Assembly: GCA_964007475.1 (NCBI GenBank)
Contig: CAXFZM010000296.1
Coordinates: forward strand, 208,016 to 272,015
Source of the DNA: Hybos culiciformis
Taxonomy: Eukaryota > Arthropoda > Insecta > Diptera > Hybotidae
Direction of reading: 5' to 3'
DNA: 64,000 bases
In this document: positions 54,002-64,000 of the stretch, one piece after another
Layout: the number at the start of each line of letters is the position of its first letter
Position numbering within the stretch: position 1 is the stretch's first letter
The notes under the pieces: generated by a model
The model's input: the letters and a program-made list of their open reading frames with translations, nothing else
Databases searched by the model: none
What the model was told of the DNA's origin: nothing
Position numbers and translations under genes: made by a program

Positions 54002-55054
54002 ACAAACTTTCTTAATTCACTTAATTAACATATAGATTGTGTTACAAAATTATCTATATACATTTTTCAAAGGATTTTCTGAAATATAATGACTTTGAAA
54101 TATAATGACTTTAATTGTTTTTTCTTGATTTGAATTTTGATTTATTTTAAATGACGTTCGAATAAGTACAGATGGGGTGTGGATACGGCATGTTTCGCTA
54201 AGTTAATGCTATCTTCGGAAAATTATAAATGTATCAATAAATAAAATGTGGACTGAAAACAAAACAGGGGTTGTCCACTAATTAGTGGCCACGGACAACT
54301 ATGGGAAAGAAGAAGCAGTAGCTTCTCGATTTAAAAGGAGGGCAAAGGCACAACGAAGCATACCACCTACATTTCGTTACAACTTTAAATATTGGCCAAG
54401 TAACCTGGTATCGTTTAAGTTAAGATAGGTTCATAATTTTTTTTTGCTGATTGTATAATAGATCAGATAAGAGGTCATTGTACAATTATGGTCTGTATTT
54501 CGGTGTTTTTTTTTTTGTTATGGCTCTGAGGGTCATAAAGTCCTCAGGTCATAAGGTGACAGGACGTATACGATTGGAACGACAGCCCACCCCAACGGCT
54601 TTGCTAGCTGGACAAATTGCGTATCAGTCGTCTACCATCCTTCTACAAATGAATCGGAACTTCATCTTCAGGTAAAAAGATACAGCGGCGTCACATAACA
54701 GGCGACCGTGGTTGCGAACGGCTCTGATTCCAATAAAAAGTTTCATTGTTACATATGTAATTCTGATCCATTGACATTTTTAACCGTAATTAATTTAACA
54801 ATCTTTTTCATGCTCCAAAAAACAGAATTTATCAAAAACGCTAAAATAATTTTAGCTGGTCCGGAAGGTTTATTATCTGAAATATCCGTAATATCATTTT
54901 TTTATAATTAATTTGGGTTTTGACATATATTTCATTATTTTGAATATTTTTTTTTTCTATGGCCGTTAAGCTATTTGAAATTGCTTGTAAGTAATTAAAA
55001 TTAGAAGAGTCATTTTCGACTTCGGATTCGTACATATTTGACATTTGTCTCAAC
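54002..55054. other. Non-coding stretch
   Basis: No gene or mobile element boundary recognised. 54280-54680 is less AT-rich than the rest and holds an ORF of 74 codons with no recognisable domain. Confidence 0.5.
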
Positions 55055-55062
55055 CGTCTGGG

Positions 55063-55560
55063 CAGGGGAGGATTTACGAATATGCCGCCCCTAGGCACTT
55101 TTTTAGAGTTTCAGTGTTATTGGAATTTAAATAAGAAACAAACTGTATTATTTAATTAGCTCACTTTACTTATTATTTTTTTCTAAATTTTTTATTTATG
55201 AATTTATCGAATGTACCTTCAAATTAAATTTTTTTAACACGTCGTTGTCGATGTGCATAATTGAAATGTAATTTAATTTCATTTCTTTCAATTGTGATCG
55301 AAGATAAGTTTTAATTCTATTCAAAGAAAAAAACGAGCTTCCAGTAGAACAATGTGCTAGTGACAGATAAATTCTGAAAATTATTTCCACATTTCGAAAT
55401 ACGTTCTTAAATATTTATTCAATCCTGCAAATAGAAAAATTTATTTAATTTAAAATTAATTTAATTTTTTTTTATCGGTTTTATGTTATATTTTGCCGCT
55501 CCTTTAAATCTGCCGCCCTAGGCAGGTGCCTAGTGTGCCTATTCGTAAATCCTGCGCTGC
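55063..55560 (-). mobile_element. hAT deletion derivative retaining the transposase tail
   Basis: Left end CAGGGGAGGATTTACGAATA; right end inverted CAGCGCAGGATTTACGAATA. Duplication CGTCTGGG at 55055-55062 and 55561-55568. The minus-strand frame 55196-55390 reads IFRIYLSLAHCSTGSSFFSL, NRIKTYLRSQLKEMKLN and ISIMHIDND. This is the C-terminal dimerisation segment of a hAT transposase of the ZMYM1/DUF4371 kind. The rest of the transposase is gone. Confidence 0.85.
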
Positions 55561-55679
55561 GTCTGGGATGAGGTAGTGTCAAAATATTGTTACTTATAAC
55601 ATCGTATGCAGTGGAAGAATGTGAATAAATTAAAAAAGAATTTACTAAACTGTTGATTGAATATTGTTTTTTTTTTTTA

Positions 55680-56399
55680 ATTAATTTGTGTTATTTGATC
55701 TATTATAAATTCTAAATTGTTTTTATACAAATTATCCTCATGTTCTGAATTTATCATTGTTTCTAGATCACTTTTTAAATTTTCTAAAGCAATTTTTAAG
55801 TAAGTGTGAAAATCATCCGTAATCTCTAAATCAATATATTTATCTATTATATCTTGATGCCAAGCGAAAACACCTAAATCTTTTTTTTAAATATCTTTTA
55901 GTTCATCGCAACTTTGGTTAATATTGTTATGAACTATTTTGATATTTAATTTGTTGTGAATTGAGATGCTTGTTTGAATTTTACAAATCTTGTTTTCATC
56001 TTTAACAATATTAAATAAAATAATTTCATCGTCAAAAAGTAAATTTTCTTAAATCTAATTTAATCATAAATTTGGATTTTAAGTCAGAAAAGTTTTTTAT
56101 TAAATGTTCTTGTTTAAAAATTTTCTTGAATTTTTAGTTTTTAAATTTACACAAGGCACATCCTCTTTGTACAGTCTTTGTCTCTTGCTTTGGCCCTACG
56201 TACTTTCGCATTTTATCATTTCAGGCACGAAATTGTCAGTGTGACTGCATACGGGATGATGTTTTTATTCTTTTTTTGTCTCTATAGCATCCATCCATTT
56301 CTGATTTAAAATTCTGCATTTTGGAAACTTGAACAACGATTTATTGGCTTTCTTTTCGTACGTTGTACAACATCCATCTATAATGCATTTAATTTGCAT
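55680..56399 (-). pseudogene. THAP-domain gene fragment
   Basis: From an ATG at 56397-56399 the minus strand encodes KCIIDGCCTTYEKK, SLFKFPKCR and QKWMDAI, then, after an in-frame stop, VCSHTDNFVPEM and a degraded VPCVN. This order (C-x-C, FKFP, W, C-x2-H, then a VP motif) is the C2CH THAP zinc finger. Downstream sequence to about 55680 is Asn/Ile/Lys-rich and broken by stops. It may be a P-element-type transposase relic or a captured host THAP gene; the sequence does not decide. Confidence 0.5.
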
Positions 56400-56768
56400 T
56401 TTTTGTACGTTTTATTATGTTAATTTAAAAATAATCATTAAAAATTCTTATTTATGAAAATATATTTTTAAGCAGTCAATTAAATCAACTTACCTATACA
56501 AAATAAAACTTGAAATTTAGAAAATCAAAACAACGTCCTTGTGCCGTAATAATTTTGATAATACTAAATTGAGAATAATAATTAATTTTCAATATTTTAA
56601 TTTTTTTTTTCATAGTTTTCTTAGGTTTCGATAGAGTCTATAGTTTTACGAAGTTTGTTTTTGCAAAATTTCGTAAAAAAAAATGAGTTTCCAGGCTAGA
56701 TATATAGAGGCATTGGCATCATTCATATTCCCTATAGCATCATTCATTTCCTTATTTTGTGCCAGAAT

Positions 56769-57516
56769 CAGAGAGTTGAACCGATATTTATTCCGGTTCG
56801 GTTATGGTTTCGTTCCTACATTTTTTTTTGTGTTCCGGTTACGTTTCGGTTTAGTATTTTTTTTTTCGTTCCGGTTACGGTTTCGGTTACGGTTACACTA
56901 TTATATTTTTAATCTTTTCTAAAAACTGACAAAAATGCAGTAGGATAACTTAATCTAAAGCGACATAAAATAAATTGCCTTTATGTCATCTTAGTATTTT
57001 CGTGGACGGATTCTTTGTTGTTTTCGTATGTGAAGTATACAAAATACATACATTACATTATTTTGTAACATTTACAAATATGTAAAAGGGGGAATTTGAA
57101 ATAGTAATTTGTACCTCCAAAATTTTCCATGCAAAGTTTACTTATTTTAGGCACAACAACTTTTTATTTTAAATGAATTCAGATACAAATATTAATTATA
57201 AAATAAAGAACAAAAAGGTCTTGAAATAAATTGATCTTGGACTTAATCTAAATTTAGTTAAGCTCAACACTACAACACTATACATATACGTTTAACATTT
57301 TTCTTGGATATAAAAAAATGTCTAAATGCAAGCACAATTTTTTCTTTTATAAAAAAACTAAAAGAACGAAAAATAAATCGAAAAAAATTACGTTCCGGTT
57401 TCAGTTACGGTTTTTCATTTTTACTAAATTTCGGTTCGGTTACGGTTACGGTTTGGCATAAAATTTCGTTTTTTTCCGGTTTTCGGTTTTCGGTTCAGTT
57501 CCGGTTCAAGTCTCTG
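56769..57516. mobile_element. CGGTTACGGTT-rich MITE, copy 1
   Basis: Starts CAGAGAGTTGAACCGATA and ends CCGGTTCAAGTCTCTG. Near both ends there are runs of GGTTACGGTTTCGGTTACGG. It shares its interior with copy 2 (58361-59407), for example CTGACAAAAATGC and TAATCTAAAGCGACATAAAA. The terminus resembles hAT MITEs, but no 8 bp duplication is visible. The ORFs in it are by-products of the GGTTACGG runs. Confidence 0.7.
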
Positions 57517-58360
57517 ATATAGATATATATATAATACTATGAAACTCTATGTTATATGTAAAACAACGTACATACGAATTGAAATATTGAAAAAATTATT
57601 AATTTTGCTATGTCATTACCAGATGGAATTAAATTTTATGAAGATCTTTAGAGATATTAACAATTTTTTTTTCTCTTCAATATTTTAATAGCAAAATGGT
57701 ATTTTATGAGCTGAAAGAAATTATAGTGTCTTTCTTTAGTGTGTATTTCAAGATTCTCAAAGTCAAAGTGAATGAACTTGTAATGTTAAGTTTATAATTG
57801 GTATATAATAATTGCAACGCCAAATGCGTACACGCATTTCTGTGTGCGTGTAAATTTAATTTTAGATTCACTTTAAGCTATAAAAATATGATTACGCCAA
57901 GAAGGCATATTAATTAGTTTGGGTTTTGATCGCAAAATAAACTTACTACTTTTGTAGGAGGTATCGAATTATCGTCTCTTTGTCTCTTCCCGTTGTGTGG
58001 AAAGTTAGAACTTCTTAACACGTCCATTTGTTGATAATTTTTATTAGTAAAAAGGTCAGTGCCGGATAGAGCATTCACTGGGCCCCTGGGCAAAAGATTC
58101 TAAAAGGGCCTTTTTTTTTTTTTAAATAAATGTAAATATACTGATTAACCGCAAATCCATTGACATAAAATGTGTTATAGCGTTTCTGCACTGGTAGTAT
58201 TAATATCGGTTCTTGTGAAAGATGTCTTTCTTTCAGCTCTCTTTTGTCTTTCGCCATATAAAAAAAACACAAGAACCGAAAGAAAGACTCTTCTAAGTAC
58301 ATACTTTGTCGATTTGCAGCTTGTAGATTATTATTTTTTGACGTTTTTCTGCCTTAAATT
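57517..58360. other. Non-coding stretch with a possible hAT end
   Basis: No gene. 58057-58110 (CAGTGCCGGATAGAGC, then GGGCCCCTGGGCAAAAGATT) looks like the left end of a hAT element; no partner end was found. Confidence 0.4.
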
Positions 58361-59407
58361 CAGAGAGTTGAACCGATATTTATTTCGGTTCGGTTTTGGT
58401 TTCGTTCCTCAAATTTTTTTGTGTTCCGGTTACGTTTCGGTTTAGTATTTTTTTTTTTCGTTCCGGTTACGGTTACGGTTTCGGTTACGGTTACACTATT
58501 ATTTTTTAAATTTTTTTTAAAAACTGACAAAAATGCTGTAGAATAACATAATCTAAAGCGACATAAAATAAATTGCCTTTATGTCATCTCAGTATTTTCG
58601 GGGACGGATTCTTTGGCGTTTTCGTATGTTAAGTATACAAAATATATACATTACATTATTTTGTAATATTTACAAATATGCAGAGCTGGACTGGCCTAAC
58701 AAACTAGCGGGAGTTTCCCGATGGGCCGTGCCAAAACCGTTGTCTAAAATTGTGATCTCTTCTTTTAATTTTTTTTTAAGTGTGAGAAAATTATTTTATA
58801 AAGAAAAATTTGAATTTCCCGGTCCTAAATTCATTCCCAGTCCAGCCCTGCAAATATGTAAAAGGGGGAGTTTGAAATAGTAATTTGTACCTCCAAAATT
58901 TTTCATGCAAAGTTTACTAATTTTAGGAAAAAATTCATTTTGTGTATCTTACACACATGAAAACCCTAAAGAAAAACAAAATTATAGCGGCACAACAACT
59001 TTCTATTATGAATTCAGATACAAATATTAATTACAAAATAAAGAACAAAAAGGACTTGAAATAAATTTATCTGGGACTTAATCTAAATTTAGTTAAGCTC
59101 AACACTATACAACACTATAATTACACATACGAACATTGCGGATTTTCACTTTTCGGATTCTAAAATATATCAAAAATAAGTTAAACATTTTTCTTGGATG
59201 TAAAAAAATGTCTAAATGTAAGCACAATTTTTTCTTTTGTAAAAAAAACTAAAAGAACGAAAAAGAAACCGAAAAAAATTTCGTTCCGGTTTCAGTTACG
59301 GTTTTTCGTTTTTACTAAATTTCAGTTCGGTTACGGTTACGGTTTGGCATAAAATTTCGGTTTTTTCCGGTTTTCGGTTTTCGGTTCAGTTCCGGTTCAA
59401 GTCTCTG
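58361..59407. mobile_element. CGGTTACGGTT-rich MITE, copy 2
   Basis: Same termini and interior as copy 1, longer because it contains the 170 bp hAT MITE at 58681 and about 60 extra bases near 58925-58985 (ACACACATGAAAACCC). Confidence 0.7.
58681..58850. mobile_element. 170 bp hAT MITE nested in copy 2
   Basis: Ends CAGAGCTGGACTGG and CCAGTCCAGCCCTG; exact duplication CAAATATG (58673-58680, 58851-58858). The empty target is preserved in copy 1 at 57075-57082. Confidence 0.92.
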
Positions 59408-59439
59408 GGCCCAGAATACTTGTGAATTTTGTTTCCAAT

Positions 59440-59660
59440 AATACAAACGTTGATCTAAATATTCCGGAGCATCTTTGACAGTACCATGGTACATTATATC
59501 CAGTTTTCATAAGCTCATCGAACTCAGCTGGAGTAAGCCCTGTACACATGGAATGGATCCAGGTAAAACACTTAGCACATTGAGCAGCAGAATCATTATG
59601 TTCATCAACTTCATATTTACATTCATTACAAACTGAAATTGCTTTTTGGTCTTAGTTCTA
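59440..59660 (-). pseudogene. PHD-finger fragment
   Basis: Minus strand encodes CNECKYEVDEHNDSAAQC, then AKCFTWIHSMCTGL, then VPWYCQRC. This is the C4-H-C3 pattern of a PHD finger (C-x2-C, C-x2-C, H-x2-C, W-x-C-x2-C). Stops precede it and nothing recognisable follows. Such fingers occur in some transposon proteins as well as chromatin proteins; I cannot tell which applies here. Confidence 0.55.
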
Positions 59661-59984
59661 GCTTTTCCTTTTCTTTAGCAGCGTATTAAAATAATTAATG
59701 AAAATTTGGCAGGTAGGTAACATCAAAAGAATGTTTTTTTTTTATTTTTTTTTTTGCGTTTTTACTTTTTGTAGAATATAAATTCATAAATTCACAGATA
59801 AATAATAATAATTTCAATTTATTAAAGTGAATATTAAAAAATTTTAATTTATTCTAATTTTTCAAATTAATTTTCAAGAAATTTTTTAGCGCAAGAAAAA
59901 ACTAGTCTTGACAGTTCAAGTGTTGCCAGAACTCCGTTCTTTTCCAATAGGACCCGAGAATATATTAGGACCAGTAGATTTTCC

Positions 59985-60560
59985 ATCCAATGTTTGAAAT
60001 AGATGGTGGAGAGGAAGTTTATAAAATGCAACAAGCAAATAATGGGTATTTTAGCTCCAATAAACGAATTACTCCATTTCTAGCTCCAGTATGTACAACA
60101 GTTCCATCGCATCCAATAGCATTTAGCTTCTGTGTATCAATTCCTGTTTTTAAAATAAAGTCGGATATTGCTGATTGAACTGCAAGAGCTTTACCAGAAT
60201 TTGTCGTTACGTGGCCTATATATTGAGATCCTGGTTCAGAAAGAATTACTACACGTTCCTCTAAAACGGTCCGTTTAAAAAATTTGTCCCCTATCTTGAC
60301 TTGGGTTATGGTTTATTTTTACGACCATCGAAGCATATTCTAAATAATTCCATACCCCGTACTGTTTGCTGTCCTTGAATTTCTTAGCGGAGAGCTTTTC
60401 TGGCTCTTCGGACTTTATTTCGATCAAGTACTAAGAAAGTATTATAGCAGAAACCATACCCGAATCTTGCAAAGCGGATGTTACGATTAATGCAGCAGAT
60501 CTATCCGAAACACCCATTCGACCTTTGCCATGTTCCGGAAAGCAATTTTATTTCTGAATT
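59985..60560 (-). pseudogene. Remnant of a repetitive protein with an IGCDGT motif
   Basis: In shifting minus-strand frames there are GRMGVSDRSAALIVTSAL, VVILSEPGSQYIGHVTT, then SDFILKTGIDTQKLNAIGCDG followed by TVVHTGARNGVIRLLE. I recognise this as a type of sequence present in many arthropod genomes in multiple copies, probably transposon-derived, but I cannot name the family. Several stops and frame changes show it is dead. Confidence 0.45.
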
Positions 60561-60599
60561 TGTTTGACTTGACTTCATCCTCATAGATTGGGGTTTCGT

Positions 60600-61487
60600 C
60601 GGATATTTGTATTAAATCAGAATTGGAGTCTCAGGTCGTTTCAAGAATATTTTCGGGACTTGATTCCGATTCTGTTTAAAAAAATACATTATTACATGTG
60701 TTCGAACATGAAGGGATATTTCCAGCTCTATCCAAATGCCTTCTTTCCGCACATCGAAGCTTTCGATCTTTTGTCAACTTTGTTCGTTTCCTATCATCAT
60801 TTTACGTGAACCTCTTTGGTCGATTAAAAATTTCCTCTCTAAAGTTGGAACTTTAATTTTACATAATTATGCACTTTAAAAGATATTCACAGCTGCAAAT
60901 ATCGAATAGTTTTATTTCATAGGTTGATCGAAAATTTTTAAATGTAATCGAATAGTTTTTTTTTTTTTTCATTTTGAATTTGGTTATAGAAAATCTTTAG
61001 TTTATTAGTTATTGATTTTAAGTTGATGGTCGGAATCGATGATTTATCCCAAATTAGCTTTTATTTGTATTGCTAATAATTTTGTTATGTTTATGAAAGA
61101 AGGTTCATTTTAAATTTTAAGGTCAGCCCGAATAAAGTTGTAACATTTGGCAACGTACGAATATGTTGGAAGATATGTTTGTTTAAAAGGTGCAGAATTT
61201 CCATAAATGGGACAATTCGCGCTATTACGTGTACTCGGCATTTTTCAAATTTTTATAATAAAAATGTCTAAAAAATATTACGAATGATATCGGAGCTCAG
61301 AAATATTTTTGGATTTATTGGGTTTCTTATTAGAAAAAAATTATGTCTGAGGAAAAGTTGTAAAATTATGTGATGTAAAAATTAAATTTGTTCATATGAT
61401 ATAATCGTAATTTCGTGTGATCAGAAAAAGTTTTCGTTAGGAAAAATTACTGAGGAATCAATTTTACACCAAAAAACAATAGAAATA
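60600..61487. other. Non-coding stretch
   Basis: No gene, repeat boundary or RNA gene recognised. Confidence 0.5.
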
Positions 61488-62026
61488 CAGCAATCCTCCA
61501 CTTTACGAACGCTCGTTTTACGAAATTTCGAACTTACGAAAATGACAAAAAAAGTACAAAATTCGTTATATGAATAAAAAATTCACTATTACGAACAATT
61601 TTTAATTTCGGGATTCCCCGAAATATATTTATAAGAAATACAATAATTTAGTTTCAATGCAAATCGTACTACAATTTGTTTACTGATTAATTAAAAATTT
61701 TGTTTGCTTAGTTTTTTTTGTTACTTAATGAATAATGTAATTTCATTTTTAAAATGAATAAATTTTGTTTCTTTTGTTTTCTTATAAAATTGTTAAATGT
61801 TTTAAAACAAAAGGGTTTCGTAGAACGAACATTTTAGGTAGGCATCTATCAATTTTTAATACGAACATATTTGGGTCTCGTTTTACGGATATTTTTATTC
61901 ACTGAAACGCATCTATTTATTTGCAATAGAATGTCATACTAATATTGGGCTCGCTATACGAATATACTATATTATATACGACCAATTTTATAGAACGTAT
62001 CGTGTTCGTAAAACCGGGGATTGGTG
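61488..62026. mobile_element. Tigger/pogo-type MITE
   Basis: Left end CAGCAATCCTCCACTTTACG and right end inverted CACCAATCCCCGGTTTTACG, each flanked by TA (61486-61487, 62027-62028). Further TTACGAA and CGTTCGTA words are inverted between the halves. Terminal sequence resembles Tigger elements (CAGTAGTCCCC type). No transposase. Confidence 0.75.
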
Positions 62027-62159
62027 TACAGGGAATTTCGTTGGGTTCGCGGTCAGGGCCGAATGGTAGTATTTTGTCGCCTGGAGCAAACTTCTTGAAA
62101 AGGCGCCTATTGTTAAAAATCAAAAAGAAATATAAAACATAAACTACGCAATTCACTAT

Positions 62160-63540
62160 TTTCACGTAGGATTTCAGTAAAATCACGGAGAGGTCTTCAA
62201 ATGTGGTTTTCTTTCAACCCAATCGAAAGTAGCTTAAAAACTATGAGTACGGTGAAATTTTTGTTACCCGAAATTCGGTCTCGTTCCGAAGCTACAGCCA
62301 CTTAAAGTGCCAAAAACAGTCATTTTTTGCTCCCATTTCCCAGCTTAATACAAATCTGATTTCATTGGTCTTGGTTTTAAATAAAAGGTTTCGAAAAATT
62401 TGAATATGTCTTTTAAGGAATTTACAAACAAACGACTGGAAATTACAAAAAAATGGTTTTGAAATATTGATAAAAATTTAATTTTAAAAAAGAAATAATA
62501 ATATAAAAAACAGCTGTTTTTTTTCTAAAGGGACTATAGAATATGTTTACCTTTGAAAATATGTAAGAAATTTTAATATTTTTCTTTTCATTAATTGAAT
62601 GAAATTCAATAAAGAAATGTTAATTATTCGCTGCATTAACTTAAAAAATTAACTTTACACACAAAAAATAATTATTTTTACATTTTATTTCATAATTATT
62701 TCCTTTATTTTGTTGTTTATATCGAAAATGGCAATTTTTCGTCTGAAGTAATACTTACTACAAAAAAAAATTAGAAATATTTAACAGAAAACGTTTCTCG
62801 TGGTAATTAGTTACAAGTTGTATAATTATAATGAGTGGAAATTATGAAAAAATTTAATTCAGATCTAATAGAACTTATTACTGCTGATAAAATTTTAAAT
62901 TTTAAACTTTAGGAGTTGTAGCTCCAAACAGGTAAGTATTAAATTAAATTTGGTTCAGATTATATGTACGTGTGAACTAGACCTGTGGTTGTTTTTTTAT
63001 TTTTTTTGAACTCAAGATTGAAAAAATGGACGATATTAATATTACTTATTATTTTAATGTTATTGTTATTTGCTACTATAATTATTTTTTCAAATTTGTT
63101 GCGAATAATTTGTATTTATTAAAATTAATTTCTATCAAGAACTCATAACATACCAAAAAGGAACTTACAATATATAGATTCTAAAAATAAATTTGTTTTG
63201 TTTATTTTTTTTTCAGCAAAATAACAGAAATAAGAAGCTTGAAATGCAGATTAAGGATCAGAATCCGGTACAATTAAAAAAATCATGAAGACATATTCAA
63301 ATTTTTCGAGACATTTTATTTAAAACCAAGACCAGTGAAATCTGATCTGTATTAAGCTGGGAAATGGGAGCAAAAAATGACTGTTTTTGGCACTTTAAGT
63401 GGCTGTAGCTTTGGAACGAGACCGAATTTCGGGCAACAAAAATTTCACCGTACTCATAGTTTTTAAGCTACTTTCGATTGGGTTGAAAGAAAACCACATT
63501 TGAAGACCTCTCCGTGATTTTACTGAAATCCTACGTGAAA
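62160..63540. mobile_element. Element with ~250 bp inverted repeats, no coding capacity
   Basis: Arms 62160-62410 and 63287-63540 are inverted copies with a few mismatches, starting TTTCACGTAGGATTTCAG and including GGTCTCGTTCCGAAGCTAC and CATTTTTTGCTCCCATTTCC. The ~880 bp centre is AT-rich without an ORF. I could not define the target duplication or assign a superfamily. Confidence 0.75.
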
Positions 63541-63579
63541 CTGATCTATAGTTATGTACATAAAATAAAAATTTAATAA

Positions 63580-63990
63580 ATTAATGGCACCCTTCGGACC
63601 TTAATTTCTGCAAAATGTTTTATTAGAGCCTCACAATCCAAAGATTCAGCGATGGTGCTTTCAATGGAAATCAATGATAAACCCACTTTCTTCTCCCATT
63701 AATGATCTTAAATAATTTTTAATTATTTTTAGTTTGGAGAAACTGCGTTCTCCAGAAGCCACTGGTACAGGTAAAGTTAGCAGGATCCTTAAAGAAATGC
63801 ATATATTCGGGAATATAGTATTCAGAATGTTCTTGGCTAAATAATTTAGTGGGTACATATTAGTTGACAATTGTGTAGCTAAATTTATTATTTCATCGCA
63901 AAGTTCAATACCATCAATATCTTTATTGTCACCATCAGTTAATATTAACTGCAAATCCTTGCAGTATTTTAATATTTCCGATTTTAACTT
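63580..63990 (-). pseudogene. hAT transposase C-terminus (ZMYM1/DUF4371 type)
   Basis: The frame 63661-63954 includes ICISLRILLTLPVPVASGER, SFSKLKIIKNYLRS: the hAT dimerisation domain of the widespread insect ZMYM1-like transposases. After LRSLMGEE the frame shifts; the next frame carries LISIESTIAESLDCEALIKH down to about 63580. The N-terminal and catalytic parts are beyond the right edge. Confidence 0.8.
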
Positions 63991-64000
63991 ATAAAATATT

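Larger units (their letters stand above)
62054..64000 (-). mobile_element. hAT transposon running off the right edge
   Basis: The left terminus reads CAGGGCCGAATGGTAG at 62054. The transposase tail lies at 63580-63990, and an unrelated inverted-repeat element (62160-63540) separates the two. The other terminus is outside the window, so the duplication (candidate TTCGCGGT, 62046-62053) cannot be tested. Confidence 0.6.

Noticed and set aside
56769..59407. Matching target duplications for the two CGGTTACGG MITEs (GCCAGAAT / GGCCCAGAAT)
   Set aside because: The similar words are at opposite ends of different copies and not directly adjacent at the second; probably chance.
1..64000. Bacterial, endosymbiont or free viral origin of the window
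   Set aside because: Introns, LTR and non-LTR retroelements and many eukaryotic DNA transposons occur throughout; there are no operons, ribosome-binding patterns or bacterial genes.

Overview
The window looks like a transposon graveyard from an AT-rich insect (or other arthropod) genome. The evidence is eukaryotic: GT-AG introns, an env-bearing errantivirus, BEL/Pao, Penelope-like, Jockey, Helitron, hAT, Tc1/mariner, Tigger, MULE and Polinton-type sequences, and no bacterial gene organisation. I found no convincing single-copy host gene. The species cannot be named from the sequence alone.

Layout. 1-334 is the end of a small intron-containing gene running off the left edge. 800-2400 holds minisatellites. 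2600-5150 is a decayed Penelope-like element split by a hAT copy. 7081-30411 is one errantivirus (Gypsy) on the minus strand with near-identical 176 bp LTRs. It has been inflated from about 8 kb to 23 kb by three insertions: a Helitron in env, a complete BEL/Pao element between gag and pol, and a 6.7 kb tandem block in gag. 30400-36300 is an array of short Helitrons carrying nested elements, including a stack hAT > Tc1-like > Jockey. 37471-52370 is a pair of diverged ~1 kb repeats. One is broken by a 10,462 bp Polinton-like element with a perfect 6 bp target duplication, the other by a FLYWCH/MULE element with a perfect 9 bp duplication. 52792-53999 is a mariner-like element. 55000-64000 holds hAT and Tigger MITEs, plus THAP, PHD and hAT-transposase remnants.

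The most interesting object is the Polinton-like element at 38356-48817. It carries a protein-primed-type PolB, an FtsK/HerA-type packaging ATPase, a retroviral-type integrase and a small protein with a QKGGF motif, but no recognisable capsid or protease gene. Two further minus-strand genes are only visible if tiny introns are removed. One is a secreted/membrane protein; the other is a protein with a FLPxR motif. In both of these the first intron follows the initiator ATG directly, and PolB has an intron after codon 4. The partial gene at 1-334 is a second member of the FLPxR family with the same ATG|intron layout. Each end of the element is itself a large imperfect hairpin.

Many reading frames are broken, often at homopolymers, even where LTRs are nearly identical. 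Some breaks may therefore be consensus errors rather than decay.
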